From Lachnoclostridium sp. An138 (GTDB lineage: Bacteria; Bacillota; Clostridia; Lachnospirales; Lachnospiraceae): 64,000 nucleotides of DNA. The stretch lies in the NCBI RefSeq assembly GCF_002160765.1, contig NZ_NFLF01000003.1, positions 124,001-188,000 of the forward strand. Direction: 5' to 3'. The translations under genes and the position numbers were made by a program. Each line of letters begins with the position of its first letter. The first letter of the stretch is position 1. Below are positions 18,604 to 28,691 of the stretch, in pieces. Below the pieces are notes generated by a model. The model saw only the letters and a list, made by a program, of their open reading frames with translations, did not search any database and was not told the origin of the DNA.

Positions 18604-18631
18604 GGTATACCGACGTTAGGATTACAGTAAA
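18604..18631 (-). promoter_or_regulatory. Probable promoter of the Cof-type gene
   Basis: On minus: TTTACT, 16-bp spacer, TATACC (plus 18604-18609), 43 bp before the start codon. Confidence 0.4.
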
Positions 18632-18704
18632 TATTATAACAGCAGAGAAGATGGTTTTGAAGTGGTGAAAAGCCAACATTTTCACGGAGACAAAAGAATG
18701 CTAA

Positions 18705-18869
18705 GATAAAACTGCGGACGTAAAACTATTTATCCGCAGAGAGTGGTACGGGGAACTGAATGATCTGGACTATTTCAATTCTGTGAATGTGGATGGTTTT
18801 ACTGTCATGTGGCCTCATGGGCAGGATATCTGTCCGGATGAGCTGTATGATTCCAGTACGGTTTTATAA
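18705..18869 (+). pseudogene. Remnant of a DUF2442 protein
   Basis: In frame from 18705 to a stop at 18867, about 54 residues match the C-terminal part of DUF2442 proteins: GELNDLDYFNSVNVDG then FTVMWPHGQDICPDELYD. There is no start codon or ribosome site, an in-frame stop lies at 18702-18704, and the N-terminal third of the domain is missing. DUF2442 proteins often belong to small toxin-antitoxin-like or accessory loci. I read this as a decayed fragment. Confidence 0.6.
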
Positions 18870-19150
18870 ATACCTGGAGAGCAGCCATAAGTGATTTCGT
18901 GATATCCGGGTCTGCCCGAATGGAAACGAAGGGATGTTTACTTATATAAATGGGACTTATGATTATGAAGCTCTGCAGTACGATGCGTACGGAACTGTTA
19001 TCCATAGAATTCCACAATATCTTGTGCCCTGAAAATGCTCTGACCACACATCGGAACTGCCTGATTCTGCATCGTCAAAACCACCAAAATTCCGGACAAA
19101 ACTTTGTGCATTTTGTGAAAAGTTTTTCCGGAATTTTTTTAAAAAAATCC
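18870..19150. other. Intergenic stretch before the S10 promoter
   Basis: No supported gene. One short plus-strand frame (about 18895-19032, containing GMFTYINGTYDYEALQYD) reads like protein but lacks a start and ends in TGA; it may be a second decayed fragment next to the DUF2442 remnant. Confidence 0.4.
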
Positions 19151-19179
19151 TTGCAATTCCCGGAACATTCCTGTATAAT
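19151..19179 (+). promoter_or_regulatory. Promoter of the S10-spc ribosomal protein operon
   Basis: TTGCAA (19151-19156), 17-bp spacer, perfect TATAAT (19174-19179). No other comparably strong promoter was noticed before the terminator at 32708, so this probably drives the 13-kb operon. Confidence 0.85.
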
Positions 19180-19185
19180 TGCTAC

Positions 19186-19400
19186 TGTTGTGACATTGAT
19201 AGCTGTGAAGCGTGAGGTTGCTGCCTGAGAATGGCAGGTTTTCCGTGGAGCGAATGTCAAGTTATGAAACTGGCGACAAGTCACTGTACCAAATAACGGT
19301 CTATCTTAGAATAGAAACAACGTGTTTTCCTTTTTTATACAGGATACACACGGGAGAGTGTACAGTCACCGCTTGTCGTACTGGTTAAGAGTACGAAAAG
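19186..19400 (+). promoter_or_regulatory. Long leader of the S10 operon, possible autoregulatory RNA
   Basis: About 230 nt separate the promoter from rpsJ. The leader has several short self-complementary stretches and a U-rich CCTTTTTTATAC at about 19328. In other bacteria the S10 leader binds L4 to repress the operon; whether this one does cannot be told without folding and comparison. Confidence 0.35.
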
Positions 19401-19415
19401 GAGGCGACTTTTTTT

Positions 19416-19733
19416 ATGGCAAGTCAAGTAATGAGAATCACACTGAAGGCTTATGATCATCAGCTGGTGGATGCGTCCGCGAAGAAGATCATCGAAACTG
19501 TAAAAAAGAACGGAGCGCAGGTGAGCGGTCCCGTTCCGCTGCCCACAAAGAAAGAGGTAGTGACAATTCTTCGTGCTGTACACAAGTACAAAGATTCCAG
19601 AGAGCAGTTCGAACAGAGAACTCATAAGCGTCTTATCGATATCATTACACCGACTCAGAAGACGGTTGATGCACTGTCCAGACTGGAGATGCCGGCTGGC
19701 GTTTACATCGATATCAAAATGAAAACAAAATAA
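19416..19733 (+). CDS. rpsJ: 30S ribosomal protein S10
   Basis: First gene of the ribosomal protein operon, 105 residues. S10 sits in the 30S head and also works with NusB in antitermination. [13 protein letters not shown] and [10 protein letters not shown] are family hallmarks. AAAAGGAGG precedes the start with a spacer of about ten bases that is mostly T. Confidence 0.98.
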   Translation: MASQVMRITLKAYDHQLVDASAKKIIETVKKNGAQVSGPVPLPTKKEVVTILRAVHKYKDSREQFEQRTHKRLIDIITPTQKTVDALSRLEMPAGVYIDIKMKTK

Positions 19734-19793
19734 TTCCTTCAGCTAGAATGAACGCGCATGCGTTCCGCTGTAGAGAAACAAGGAGGAGAAAAA

Positions 19794-20429
19794 ATGAAGA
19801 AAGCTATTTTAGCTACCAAAGTTGGAATGACACAGATTTTCAACGAAGACGGCGTACTGACACCGGTTACTGTACTTCAGGCAGGCCCCTGTGTGGTAAC
19901 GCAGGTTAAGACTGTAGAGAACGACGGATACAGCGCGGTACAGGTCGGATTCGTAGACAAGAGAGAGAAGCTGGTGAATAAGCCGCTTAAGGGCCACTTT
20001 GACAAGGCCGGCGTTTCTTATAAGAGATACGTGAGAGAGCTGAAGCTTGAGGATGCAGAAGAGTACGCTCTGGCACAGGAGATTAAGGCAGACATCTTCG
20101 CCGCAGGCGACAAGATTGATGTAACTGCTATTTCCAAAGGTAAGGGCTTCCAGGGTGCCATCAAGAGACACGGACAGCACAGAGGACCCATGGCACACGG
20201 TTCCAAGTTCCACCGCCACGCTGGTTCCAACGGCGCCTGCTCCGATCCGAGCAAGGTATTCAAGGGCAAGAAGATGCCCGGACAGATGGGACACAAGAAA
20301 ATCACCATCCAGAACCTTGAGGTTGTACGCGTAGACGCAGACAAGAATCTGCTCCTGGTAAAGGGCGCGGTACCGGGACCGAAGAAGGCTCTGGTTACAG
20401 TAAAGGAAACAGTAAAGGTTAGCAAATAA
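19794..20429 (+). CDS. rplC: 50S ribosomal protein L3
   Basis: 211 residues; the start [16 protein letters not shown] is typical. L3 is an early assembly protein near the peptidyl transferase centre; the conserved [11 protein letters not shown] and the loop with Gln of GQMGH (methylated in some bacteria) are present. GGAGGAG before ATG 19794 rules out the longer upstream frame. Confidence 0.98.
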   Translation: MKKAILATKVGMTQIFNEDGVLTPVTVLQAGPCVVTQVKTVENDGYSAVQVGFVDKREKLVNKPLKGHFDKAGVSYKRYVRELKLEDAEEYALAQEIKADIFAAGDKIDVTAISKGKGFQGAIKRHGQHRGPMAHGSKFHRHAGSNGACSDPSKVFKGKKMPGQMGHKKITIQNLEVVRVDADKNLLLVKGAVPGPKKALVTVKETVKVSK

Positions 20430-20455
20430 TCTTTAGCGGAAAGGAGGACTTACAG

Positions 20456-21076
20456 ATGGCAACAGTATCTGTTTACAATATGGAAGGAAATGAAGTTGGC
20501 ACAATCGAGTTAAGCGATGCTGTATTCGGTGTTGACGTAAACGAGCACCTGGTACACATGGCCGTTGTTGCACAGCTTGCAAATAAGCGTCAGGGAACGC
20601 AGAAAGCAAAGACCCGTTCTGAAGTATCCGGCGGCGGAAGAAAGCCCTGGAGACAGAAGGGAACCGGTCATGCAAGACAGGGTTCAACAAGAGCTCCCCA
20701 GTGGACGGGCGGCGGCGTGGTATTCGCACCCGTACCGAGAGATTACACCATCCGCCTGAACAAGAAGGAGAAGAGACTGGCACTCAAGTCTGCTCTGACT
20801 TCCAGACTTCAGGAGAACAAGCTCATCGTAGTTGACGAGCTGAAGTTCGATGAGATTAAGACAAAGAATTTTGTAAACGTGATGAACAACCTGAAGGCTG
20901 ACAAGGCTCTGGTAGTTCTGAACGAGAACGATGCAAATGTGGTAATGTCCGCAAGAAATATTCCTACAGTGAAGACGGCTCTGACGAATACGATTAACGT
21001 ATACGACATCCTGAAGTACAACACACTGATCCTGACCAAGGACGCTGTAGCGACAATCGAGGAGGTGTACGCATAA
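20456..21076 (+). CDS. rplD: 50S ribosomal protein L4
   Basis: 206 residues. L4 lines the exit tunnel through its extended loop ([20 protein letters not shown]) and in some bacteria represses its own operon. The stop codon overlaps the rplW start by one base, so the two are translationally coupled. Confidence 0.98.
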   Translation: MATVSVYNMEGNEVGTIELSDAVFGVDVNEHLVHMAVVAQLANKRQGTQKAKTRSEVSGGGRKPWRQKGTGHARQGSTRAPQWTGGGVVFAPVPRDYTIRLNKKEKRLALKSALTSRLQENKLIVVDELKFDEIKTKNFVNVMNNLKADKALVVLNENDANVVMSARNIPTVKTALTNTINVYDILKYNTLILTKDAVATIEEVYA

Positions 21077-21375
21077 TGGCAGATCTGAAGTATTACGATA
21101 TCATCCGCAAGCCGGTTATCACCGAGAAGAGCATGGATGCCATGGGTGAGAAGAAGTACACATTCCTGGTTCATACAGATGCTACCAAGACTCAGATTAA
21201 AGAGGCTGTGGAAAAGATGTTTGCCGGAACAAAGGTAAAAAGCGTCAACACCATGAACCTGGATGGAAAGAAAAAGAGACGCGGCATGGTAGTTGGAAAG
21301 ACAGCCAAGACAAAGAAGGCTATCGTACAGCTGACAGCTGAGAGCGCAGACATCGAGATCTTCGAGGGACTGTAA
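21076..21375 (+). CDS. rplW: 50S ribosomal protein L23
   Basis: 99 residues, at the tunnel exit where trigger factor and SRP dock. The KPVITEKSM motif is conserved. Starts within the stop codon of rplD. Confidence 0.98.
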   Translation: MADLKYYDIIRKPVITEKSMDAMGEKKYTFLVHTDATKTQIKEAVEKMFAGTKVKSVNTMNLDGKKKRRGMVVGKTAKTKKAIVQLTAESADIEIFEGL

Positions 21376-21462
21376 GCCGCGGACGCCGGAAAAGGCGTGG
21401 GAAACAGACTATACGCATAAAAGCGTGACATCAAATAACAGAAACGAAAGGAGAGAACTGTA

Positions 21463-22305
21463 ATGGGAATTAAAACATATAATCCCTATACACCTTCCAG
21501 AAGACATATGACTGGTTCTGATTTCTCTGAAATCACAAAGAACGAGCCGGAGAAGGCCCTGCTGGTATCCTTAAAGAAGAACGCAGGCCGCAATAATCAG
21601 GGTAAAATCACAGTAAGACACCGCGGAGGCGGTTCCAGAAGAAAATACAGAATCATCGACTTCAAGAGAAGAAAAGATGGAATTCCGGCTACGGTAATCG
21701 GAATCGAGTACGACCCGAACCGTACCGCAAATATCGCGCTGATCTGCTACGCAGACGGTGAGAAGGCTTATATCCTGGCTCCCCAGGGACTGAAAGACGG
21801 CATGAAGGTCATGAACGGACCGGAGGCCGAGGTAAGAATCGGCAACTGCCTGCCGCTTTCCGAGATTCCTGTAGGTACTCAGGTACACAATATCGAGCTG
21901 CATCCTGGAAAGGGCGGACAGATGGTTCGTTCCGCAGGAAACAGCGCACAGCTCATGGCTAAGGAAGGCAAGTACGCGACACTTCGTCTGCCCTCCGGAG
22001 AGATGAGAATGGTTCCCTTAAATTGCAGAGCGACTGTTGGTGTGGTAGGAAATGCAGAGCACAACCTGATCAACATCGGTAAGGCAGGACGCAAGCGTCA
22101 CATGGGTATCCGTCCGACCGTCCGCGGTTCTGTAATGAACCCGAACGACCATCCGCACGGTGGTGGAGAAGGAAAGACCGGTATCGGCCGTCCGGGTCCG
22201 TGCACACCGTGGGGCAAGCCCGCTCTTGGTTTGAAGACGAGAAAGAAGAACAAGCAGTCCAATAAGCTGATCGTCAGAAGAAGAGACGGCAGAACATTTA
22301 AGTAA
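21463..22305 (+). CDS. rplB: 50S ribosomal protein L2
   Basis: 280 residues. L2 is needed for subunit joining and peptidyl transfer; the C-terminal [19 protein letters not shown] with its functional His is intact. An 87-bp gap separates it from rplW, with AAAGGAGAG before the start. Confidence 0.98.
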   Translation: MGIKTYNPYTPSRRHMTGSDFSEITKNEPEKALLVSLKKNAGRNNQGKITVRHRGGGSRRKYRIIDFKRRKDGIPATVIGIEYDPNRTANIALICYADGEKAYILAPQGLKDGMKVMNGPEAEVRIGNCLPLSEIPVGTQVHNIELHPGKGGQMVRSAGNSAQLMAKEGKYATLRLPSGEMRMVPLNCRATVGVVGNAEHNLINIGKAGRKRHMGIRPTVRGSVMNPNDHPHGGGEGKTGIGRPGPCTPWGKPALGLKTRKKNKQSNKLIVRRRDGRTFK

Positions 22306-22317
22306 GGAGGAAAACAC

Positions 22318-22596
22318 ATGGCTCGCTCATTAAAAAAAGGACCATTTGCAGATGAGAGCTTACTGAAAAAGGTAGACGCGATGAACGAAGCAGGCGAGAA
22401 GACAGTCATCAAGACCTGGTCCCGCCGCTCCACAATCTTCCCGCAGATGGTTGGTCATACAATCGCAGTTCACGACGGAAGAAGACACGTTCCGGTGTAT
22501 ATCACAGAGGATATGGTAGGACATAAGCTCGGTGAGTTCGTTCCGACCAGAACCTATCGTGGACATGGAAAAGACGAGAAGAAATCCAGACGTTAA
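22318..22596 (+). CDS. rpsS: 30S ribosomal protein S19
   Basis: 92 residues; in the 30S head, contacting S13 and the A-site t[16 protein letters not shown] and [18 protein letters not shown] are characteristic. Twelve bases after rplB. Confidence 0.98.
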   Translation: MARSLKKGPFADESLLKKVDAMNEAGEKTVIKTWSRRSTIFPQMVGHTIAVHDGRRHVPVYITEDMVGHKLGEFVPTRTYRGHGKDEKKSRR

Positions 22597-22608
22597 CCGA
22601 TAAATACC

Positions 22609-22735
22609 AGGAAACACCCTCCGGGGCAAAAGGAAAAATGCCCTGGGGCATGTACCTGGATGCCAGAAAACAGGCAAAATAAGGAAACACCCTCCGGGTG
22701 TACCTGAATGCCAGAAAACAGGCAAAATAAGGAAA
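22609..22735 (+). repeat. Direct repeat with 48-bp period between rpsS and rplV
   Basis: A 37-nt stretch at 22651-22687 recurs at 22699-22735 with one change (key part GCCAGAAAACAGGCAAAATA). AGGAAACACCCTCCGGG occurs at 22609 and again at 22682. The second copy reaches to the rplV ribosome site. The unit has internal complementarity (GCC...GGC, CCGGG). It makes an unusual 150-bp gap at a junction that is normally tight. Confidence 0.85.
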
Positions 22736-22748
22736 GGAGACTCATCCA

Positions 22749-23135
22749 ATGGCTAAGGGACATAGAAGTCAGATTAAGAGAGAAAGAAATGCCCAGAAGG
22801 ATACGAGACCGTCAGCAAAGCTTTCCTACGCTCGTGTATCCGTTCAGAAGGCATGCTTCGTATTAGATGCCATTCGCGGCAAAGACGTGGACACAGCGCT
22901 TGGTATTGTAATGTACAATCCGCGTTATGCTTCCACACTGATTGAAAAATTATTAAAGTCAGCGATTGCAAACGCTGAAAACAACAACGGAATGAATCGC
23001 AGCAACCTCTACGTAGCAGAGTGCTATGCGAACAAGGGACCGACAATGAAGAGAATCAGACCGAGAGCACAGGGCCGGGCTTACAGAATCGAGAAGAGAA
23101 TGAGCCACATCACAATCGTGCTTGATGAGAAATAG
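22749..23135 (+). CDS. rplV: 50S ribosomal protein L22
   Basis: 128 residues; its beta hairpin forms part of the exit tunnel and binds macrolides. RPSAKLSYARVSVQKACFVL and the C-terminal RAYRIEKRMSHITIVL are conserved. GGAAAGGAG precedes the start. Confidence 0.98.
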   Translation: MAKGHRSQIKRERNAQKDTRPSAKLSYARVSVQKACFVLDAIRGKDVDTALGIVMYNPRYASTLIEKLLKSAIANAENNNGMNRSNLYVAECYANKGPTMKRIRPRAQGRAYRIEKRMSHITIVLDEK

Positions 23136-23145
23136 GAGGTAGAGC

Positions 23146-23802
23146 ATGGGACAGAAAGTTAATCCGCACGGCCTCAGAGTCGGCGTTATTAAAGATTGGG
23201 ATTCCAGATGGTATGCTGAAGATTCCTTCGCTGATTATCTTGTAGAGGACTACAACATCCGTAAATTCCTGAAGAAGAGACTGTACAGCGCGGGCGTATC
23301 CAAGATCGAGATCGAGCGCGCTTCCGACAGAGTAAAAGTTATCGTTTATACCGCAAAGCCGGGCGTTGTCATCGGTAAGGGCGGTTCTGAGATTGAGAAG
23401 GTAAAGGCTGAGCTTGCTCAGTACACCGACAAGAAGCTCATCGTAGACATCAAGGAGATTAAGAGACCGGACCGCGACGCGCAGCTTGTAGCAGAGAACA
23501 TCGCGCTTCAGCTGGAAAACCGTGTGTCCTTCCGCCGCGCCATGAAGTCCACCATGTCCAGAACCATGAAGGCTGGCGCAAAGGGAATCAAGACGGCTGT
23601 AGCAGGCCGTGTTGGCGGAGCCGATATGGCTCGTACTGAGTTCTACAGTGAGGGAACCATTCCGCTGCAGACACTGAGAGCAGATATTGACTACGGATTC
23701 GCCGAGGCAGATACCACTTACGGCAAGATTGGCGTAAAAGTGTGGATCTACAAGGGCGAGGTACTTCCGACGAAAGGAAACAAGGAAGGGAGCGATAAAT
23801 AA
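23146..23802 (+). CDS. rpsC: 30S ribosomal protein S3
   Basis: 218 residues with an N-terminal KH domain ([15 protein letters not shown]) and the mRNA-entry-tunnel helicase surface. Overlaps rplP by one base (TAATG). Confidence 0.98.
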   Translation: MGQKVNPHGLRVGVIKDWDSRWYAEDSFADYLVEDYNIRKFLKKRLYSAGVSKIEIERASDRVKVIVYTAKPGVVIGKGGSEIEKVKAELAQYTDKKLIVDIKEIKRPDRDAQLVAENIALQLENRVSFRRAMKSTMSRTMKAGAKGIKTAVAGRVGGADMARTEFYSEGTIPLQTLRADIDYGFAEADTTYGKIGVKVWIYKGEVLPTKGNKEGSDK

Positions 23803-24239
23803 TGTTAATGCCGAAGAGAGTAAAGCGTCGTAAACAGTTCCGTGGTTCCATGGCAGGAAAGGCCTTAAGAGGCAACAAGATCACCATGGGCGAGTTCGGT
23901 ATCGTCGCTACAGAACCGTGTTGGATTAAATCAAATCAGATCGAGGCAGCCCGTGTTGCCATGACCCGTTACATGAAGCGTGGCGGTAAAGTATGGATTA
24001 AGATTTTCCCGGATAAGCCGGTTACAGCAAAGCCTGCCGAGACCCGTATGGGTTCCGGAAAGGGAACGCTGGAGTACTGGGTAGCAGTTGTAAAGCCGGG
24101 CCGTGTAATGTTTGAGGTTGCAGGTGTACCGGAAGAAACAGCTAGAGAAGCGCTTCGTCTTGCAATGCACAAGCTGCCCTGCAAGTGTAAGATCGTTTCT
24201 AAAGCAGACTTAGAAGGCGGTGATAACAGTGAAGAGTAA
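23802..24239 (+). CDS. rplP: 50S ribosomal protein L16
   Basis: 145 residues, start [16 protein letters not shown]16 helps position tRNA at the A site. [12 protein letters not shown] is the conserved loop. An inner ATG at 23808 is possible but the coupled start at 23802 fits the overlap with rpsC. Confidence 0.97.
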   Translation: MLMPKRVKRRKQFRGSMAGKALRGNKITMGEFGIVATEPCWIKSNQIEAARVAMTRYMKRGGKVWIKIFPDKPVTAKPAETRMGSGKGTLEYWVAVVKPGRVMFEVAGVPEETAREALRLAMHKLPCKCKIVSKADLEGGDNSEE

Positions 24240-24432
24240 TAAGTATGTAGAAGAGTTAAAGGCAAAATCTGCTGCGGAATTAAATGAGGAATTAGTAGCT
24301 GCAAAGAAGGAACTTTTCAATCTGAGATTCCAGAACGCAACCAATCAGCTCGATAACACAAGCAGAATCAAAGAGGTTCGCAGGAACATCGCCAGAATTC
24401 AGACTGTTATCGCGCAGAAGGCGAATGCGTAA
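24229..24432 (+). CDS. rpmC: 50S ribosomal protein L29
   Basis: 67 residues from the GTG at 24229, all alpha-helical as expected ([15 protein letters not shown]). The other GTG, at 24220, would add three residues; 24229 is preferred because GAAGGCGG lies eight bases upstream and the length then matches the family. Overlaps the end of rplP. Confidence 0.93.
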   Translation: MKSNKYVEELKAKSAAELNEELVAAKKELFNLRFQNATNQLDNTSRIKEVRRNIARIQTVIAQKANA

Positions 24433-24453
24433 CAGAGCGGAAGGAGAATTGTC

Positions 24454-24708
24454 GTGGAAAGAAATTTGAGAAAAACGCGTGTCGGCAAAGTCGTTAGCGA
24501 TAAAATGGATAAGACTATCGTGGTTGCTGTTGAGGAGCATGTAAAGCATCCGCTGTACAAGAAGATTGTAAAGGATACCTACAAGCTGAAAGCTCATGAT
24601 GAGAACAACGAGTGCCACATCGGCGATACGGTAAAGGTTATGGAGACGAGACCGCTGTCCAAGGACAAGAGATGGAGACTCGTCGAGATCATGGAGAAAG
24701 CGAAATAA
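24454..24708 (+). CDS. rpsQ: 30S ribosomal protein S17
   Basis: 84 residues with an OB fold; a primary 16S-binding assembly protein. Begins at GTG 24454 after [22 protein letters not shown] is the family signature. Confidence 0.97.
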   Translation: MERNLRKTRVGKVVSDKMDKTIVVAVEEHVKHPLYKKIVKDTYKLKAHDENNECHIGDTVKVMETRPLSKDKRWRLVEIMEKAK

Positions 24709-24729
24709 GTTAAGAAGGAGGCTACCGGC

Positions 24730-25098
24730 ATGGTACAACAGGAAACCAGACTTAAAGTGGCTGACAATACCGGCGCAAAGGAGCTCCTTTGCATTCGCGT
24801 ATTAGGCGGTTCCACAAGAAGATATGCAAATATCGGTGACATTATCGTTGCCAGCGTCAAAGATGCAACACCCGGCGGTGTTGTAAAGAAGGGCGACGTT
24901 GTAAAGGCAGTGGTTGTTCGTACGGTTAAGGGCGCCCGCCGTAAAGACGGCTCTTACATCAAATTCGACGAGAACGCTGCGGTTATTATCAAAGATGACA
25001 AGAACCCGAGAGGAACCCGTATTTTTGGACCAGTAGCGAGAGAGCTTCGTGAAAAGCAGTTTATGAAAATTGTTTCACTTGCTCCGGAAGTATTATAG
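24730..25098 (+). CDS. rplN: 50S ribosomal protein L14
   Basis: 122 residues; part of an intersubunit bridge and the docking point for the silencing factor RsfS. Starts [19 protein letters not shown] as usual. Confidence 0.98.
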   Translation: MVQQETRLKVADNTGAKELLCIRVLGGSTRRYANIGDIIVASVKDATPGGVVKKGDVVKAVVVRTVKGARRKDGSYIKFDENAAVIIKDDKNPRGTRIFGPVARELREKQFMKIVSLAPEVL

Positions 25099-25109
25099 GA
25101 GGGTGCCAC

Positions 25110-25421
25110 ATGTCAACAGTTAAGATTAAGAAAGGCGATACGGTAAAGGTTATCGCCGGAGCAGACAAGGATAAAGAGGGCAAGGTAATTGCCGTCAATC
25201 ATAAGAACAACACTGTGCTCGTAGAGGGTGTGAACATGATTACCAAGCACACCAAACCTTCCATGGCCAATCAGAACGGCGGCATCGTTCACCAGGAAGC
25301 TCCGATTCATATCTCCAACGTAATGTACGTGAAGAATGGCAAAACCACAAGAATCGGCTTCAAGGTAGAGAACGGCAAGAAGGTCCGCGTTGCCAAGGCG
25401 ACCGGCGAAGTGATTGATTAA
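25110..25421 (+). CDS. rplX: 50S ribosomal protein L24
   Basis: 103 residues with an N-terminal KOW motif ([20 protein letters not shown]). An assembly initiator for the large subunit. Confidence 0.98.
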   Translation: MSTVKIKKGDTVKVIAGADKDKEGKVIAVNHKNNTVLVEGVNMITKHTKPSMANQNGGIVHQEAPIHISNVMYVKNGKTTRIGFKVENGKKVRVAKATGEVID

Positions 25422-25443
25422 TTGAGGAAGGAGGTCGCAGAAG

Positions 25444-25983
25444 TTGAGTAGATTAAAAGAGAAGTACACGAATGAAATCGTGGACGCGATGATTAAGAAA
25501 TTTGGATATAAGAACATTATGGAAGTTCCGAAGCTCGACAAGATCGTGGTAAACATGGGCGTTGGCGAGGCAAAGGACAATGCGAAGGTTCTTGAGTCTG
25601 CCGTGAAGGATATGGAAACCATTACCGGACAGAAGGCAGTTCTGACCAGAGCAAAGAACTCCGTTGCGAACTTCAAGATCAGAGAGGGTATGGCAATCGG
25701 CTGCAAGGTAACTCTGCGCGGCGAGAAAATGTATGAGTTTGCTGACCGTCTGATCAACCTGGCTCTTCCCCGTGTGCGTGACTTCCGTGGTGTAAACCCG
25801 AACGCATTTGACGGACGCGGAAACTATGCGCTGGGTATCAAAGAGCAGCTGATTTTCCCCGAGATTGAATACGATAAGGTAGACAAGGTGAGAGGTATGG
25901 ACGTTATCTTCGTGACGACGGCCAAGACCGACGAGGAAGCCAGAGAGTTACTGACATTATTCAACATGCCGTTTACAAAATAG
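25444..25983 (+). CDS. rplE: 50S ribosomal protein L5
   Basis: 179 residues; binds 5S rRNA and forms a bridge to the 30S head. The start is TTG at 25444, the only start codon with correct spacing to GGAGG (25429-25433). Confidence 0.96.
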   Translation: MSRLKEKYTNEIVDAMIKKFGYKNIMEVPKLDKIVVNMGVGEAKDNAKVLESAVKDMETITGQKAVLTRAKNSVANFKIREGMAIGCKVTLRGEKMYEFADRLINLALPRVRDFRGVNPNAFDGRGNYALGIKEQLIFPEIEYDKVDKVRGMDVIFVTTAKTDEEARELLTLFNMPFTK

Positions 25984-26109
25984 GCGGAACTAAAAGGTTG
26001 TATCAGCAGACAGCGGACAGCACATGAGAATTTCTGGACGGTTTTGCAGAAATTCTTATCATCCAGGTGCTGGACGGTGGCTGCGGGACTAAAATAGGAG
26101 GAAAAATTC
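25984..26109 (+). other. Spacer with hairpin between rplE and rpsN
   Basis: A 126-bp gap in an otherwise compact operon. AGAATTTCTG (26027-26036) pairs with CAGAAATTCT (26047-26056), a perfect 10-bp stem. No T tract follows, so it is more likely a processing or stability element than a terminator. Confidence 0.55.
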
Positions 26110-26295
26110 ATGGCTAAGACAGCAATGAAGATCAAGCAGCAGCGGAAACAGAAGTTTGCGGTTAGAGAGTACAATCGCTGCAGAATCTGCGGCCGTCCGC
26201 ATGCATATCTGAGAAAATACGGAATCTGCAGAATCTGCTTCCGTGAGCTGGCATACAAGGGCCAGATTCCTGGCGTTAAGAAAGCAAGCTGGTAG
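26110..26295 (+). CDS. rpsN: 30S ribosomal protein S14, zinc type
   Basis: 61 residues with the two CxxC pairs of the zinc-binding (type Z) form: [20 protein letters not shown]. The short zinc form is usual in Firmicutes. AGGAGG lies before the start. Confidence 0.97.
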   Translation: MAKTAMKIKQQRKQKFAVREYNRCRICGRPHAYLRKYGICRICFRELAYKGQIPGVKKASW

Positions 26296-26304
26296 GCCGG
26301 AAGC

Positions 26305-26458
26305 AACTTAGTGAAGGGGAGCCTGGAAGGCGAACCCTGAACTTAGTGCGAGGCCGTTCGCGACCCTTAACGAAAGCGCAAGATGAATTGGCCGGAGGCC
26401 AAGAAAAGGCCCCCTGGGGGGAGTCCGGAGGACGAAGCTTGAGTTTAGTGGAGCGAAC
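26305..26458 (+). repeat. Small repeats in the rpsN-rpsH spacer
   Basis: The 217-bp spacer holds AACTTAGTGAAGG (26305-26317), GAACTTAGTGCGAGG (26339-26353) and TTGAGTTTAGTGGAGCGAAC (26439-26458). They share ACTTAGTG(c/a/g)-AG and are the reverse complement of motifs in the rpsH-rplF spacer. The rest of the spacer is G+C-rich with self-complementary runs such as GGCCCCCTGGGGGG. Confidence 0.6.
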
Positions 26459-26512
26459 ATACCCGTCAGGTTACTCAGTTTCCATTCAAAAAATTAGGAG
26501 GAAGAAGAAGTC

Positions 26513-26920
26513 ATGGCATTGACAACGAACGATCCCATCGCGGATATGCTTACGAGAATCCGTAATGCGAACACCGCTAAACATGATACCGTTGATGTAC
26601 CCGCTTCCAAGATGAAGATCGCTATCGCGAATATCCTGGTAGACGAGGGATACATTGCAAAATATGATCTCGTAGAAGACGGAAACTTCAAGACCATCCG
26701 TATCACTCTGAAATACGGAAAGGATAAGAATGAGAAGATCATCTCCGGTCTGAAGAGAATATCCAAGCCGGGTCTGCGTGTATACGCCAGCAAGGAAGAG
26801 CTGCCGAAGGTACTTGGCGGTCTCGGAATCGCTATCATTTCTACAAATAAGGGCGTTATCACCGATAAGGAAGCGCGCGCGCAGGGCGTAGGCGGAGAAG
26901 TTCTGGCTTTTGTTTGGTAA
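26513..26920 (+). CDS. rpsH: 30S ribosomal protein S8
   Basis: 135 residues, primary 16S-binding protein and, in enterobacteria, repressor of the spc operon. Starts [19 protein letters not shown] and ends GGEVLAFVW as expected. Flanked on both sides by unusual repeat-bearing spacers. Confidence 0.97.
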   Translation: MALTTNDPIADMLTRIRNANTAKHDTVDVPASKMKIAIANILVDEGYIAKYDLVEDGNFKTIRITLKYGKDKNEKIISGLKRISKPGLRVYASKEELPKVLGGLGIAIISTNKGVITDKEARAQGVGGEVLAFVW

Positions 26921-27223
26921 GATTCCCGGTTCCCGGTAATTAGCCGAGAATTTTTATAAGGAAGCACCATGGTTACTGAACAAGGTAACACCGTGGTCAC
27001 TAAGCTCAGACTACGCGCGAGCGCTTGTCTTCGCTAAGTGTCCAGGTGGGCGTTCACACTAGGCTCATAAATTCGCCAAGTGTTCACAGCCAGGAACCAG
27101 GTGCAGATTCGCACTAAGTTCAAGCTTCGCCCGATGTGGCTCGCTTTCACTAAGTGCTCATACTGAAAACAGAGGAAGCGCACAAGCTTCCTCCGAGAAT
27201 TTAAGTTTAGGAGGTAAATAGGA
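26921..27223 (+). repeat. Repeat-bearing 303-bp spacer between rpsH and rplF
   Basis: No gene. At least four copies of a TTCgCtAAGTgttCA-like motif occur: TTCGCTAAGTGTCCA (27031-27045), TTCGCCAAGTGTTCAC (27073-27088), TTCGCACTAAGTTCAAG (27109-27125) and TTTCACTAAGTGCTCA (27145-27160), plus GTCACTAAGCTCAG near 26996. A hairpin-prone ACCATGGTTAC ... GTAACACCGTGGT precedes them (26967-26997). Confidence 0.65.
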
Positions 27224-27763
27224 ATGTCACGTATTGGAAGACATCCGGTAGCCATTCCCGCAGGTGTGACTGTAGACATCGCGGAGGGCAACAAGGTCAC
27301 TGTTAAGGGACCCAAGGGAGAGCTTGTAAGAGTTCTGCCCGCAGAGATGGAAATTAAACTGGAAGATGGTCAGGTGGTCGTTACCAGACCGAATGACCTG
27401 AAGAAGATGAAATCCTTACATGGTCTGACAAGAACCCTGATCCAGAATATGGTCGTAGGCGTAAGCCAGGGTTACGAGAAAGTTCTTGAGGTAAACGGAG
27501 TAGGTTACAGAGCGCAGAAGTCCGGCAAGAAGCTGACGCTGAACTTAGGCTATTCTCATCCGGTAGAGATGATCGATCCGGAAGGCCTGGAGTCTGTAGT
27601 AGACGGCAACAAGATTACCGTAAAGGGAATCGACAAAGAGAAGGTTGGACAGTACGCTGCTGAAATCAGAGACAAGAGAAGACCGGAACCGTACAAGGGC
27701 AAGGGAATCAAGTATGCGGATGAAGTCATCAGACGTAAAGTCGGCAAGACTGGTAAAAAATAA
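27224..27763 (+). CDS. rplF: 50S ribosomal protein L6
   Basis: 179 residues with the duplicated L6 fold; near the factor-binding site. The signature [14 protein letters not shown] is present. AGGAGG precedes ATG 27224. Confidence 0.98.
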   Translation: MSRIGRHPVAIPAGVTVDIAEGNKVTVKGPKGELVRVLPAEMEIKLEDGQVVVTRPNDLKKMKSLHGLTRTLIQNMVVGVSQGYEKVLEVNGVGYRAQKSGKKLTLNLGYSHPVEMIDPEGLESVVDGNKITVKGIDKEKVGQYAAEIRDKRRPEPYKGKGIKYADEVIRRKVGKTGKK

Positions 27764-27780
27764 GTAAGGAGAGTATAAAA

Positions 27781-28149
27781 ATGGTTAGTAAAAAGTCAAG
27801 AAGCGTAGTTCGCGCGAATAAGCATAGAAGATTACGTAATCATCTCAGCGGTACTGCTGAAAGACCGCGTCTGGCTGTGTTCAGAAGCAATAATCATATG
27901 TATGCTCAAATTATTGACGATACCGTCGGCCATACTCTGGTAGCCGCTTCCACCCTGGAGAAGGATGTGAAGGCAGAGCTGGAGAAGACGAACAACGTCG
28001 ATGCGGCAGCATACCTTGGAAAAGTAATCGCACAGAAAGCCCTTGATAAGGGAATTAAGACCGTTGTCTTTGACAGAGGCGGCTTCATATATCAGGGTAA
28101 GATTCAGGCACTGGCAGAAGCAGCCCGTGAAGCTGGATTGGAATTCTAG
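27781..28149 (+). CDS. rplR: 50S ribosomal protein L18
   Basis: 122 residues; binds 5S rRNA together with L5. [20 protein letters not shown] is the characteristic segment. Confidence 0.98.
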   Translation: MVSKKSRSVVRANKHRRLRNHLSGTAERPRLAVFRSNNHMYAQIIDDTVGHTLVAASTLEKDVKAELEKTNNVDAAAYLGKVIAQKALDKGIKTVVFDRGGFIYQGKIQALAEAAREAGLEF

Positions 28150-28169
28150 GAAAGGAAGGAAAAAGACAG

Positions 28170-28679
28170 ATGAGACATGAGATTATCGATCCGAGTCAGC
28201 TGGAATTAACTGACAAGGTAGTGGCAATTAAGCGTGTAAGCAAAACTGTCAAGGGCGGACGTACCATGCGTTTCACCGCTCTGGTCGTTGTCGGTGACGG
28301 CAACGGACATGTCGGCGCCGGTCTTGGAAAGGCTGCTGAGATTCCGGAAGCAATCCGCAAGGGCAAAGAAGATGCCATGAAGAAACTGGTAACTGTAGCC
28401 ATCGACGAGAATAAGAGTATTACACATGATTTTATCGGAAAGTTCGGCAGTGCTTCCGTGCTGCTGAAGAGAGCTCCGGAAGGTACCGGTGTTATCGCAG
28501 GAGGCCCGGCTCGTAACGTGCTGGAGCTGGCTGGTATCAAGAATATCCGTACCAAGTCTCTTGGTTCCAACAATAAGCAGAACGTTGTTCTTGCTACGAT
28601 TGAAGGCCTGAAGGCTCTGAAGACTCCGGAGGAAGTGGCGAAGAACCGCGGAAAATCCGTTGAAGAGATTACGAACTAG
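28170..28679 (+). CDS. rpsE: 30S ribosomal protein S5
   Basis: 169 residues with the N-terminal dsRNA-binding-like domain ([20 protein letters not shown]), important for decoding accuracy and mRNA unwinding. Confidence 0.98.
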   Translation: MRHEIIDPSQLELTDKVVAIKRVSKTVKGGRTMRFTALVVVGDGNGHVGAGLGKAAEIPEAIRKGKEDAMKKLVTVAIDENKSITHDFIGKFGSASVLLKRAPEGTGVIAGGPARNVLELAGIKNIRTKSLGSNNKQNVVLATIEGLKALKTPEEVAKNRGKSVEEITN

Positions 28680-28691
28680 GAGGATACGGAC

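Noticed and set aside
26296-27223. CRISPR array in the repeat-bearing spacers around rpsH
   Set aside because: The motifs are short, irregularly spaced and divergent; there are no uniform spacers and no cas genes.
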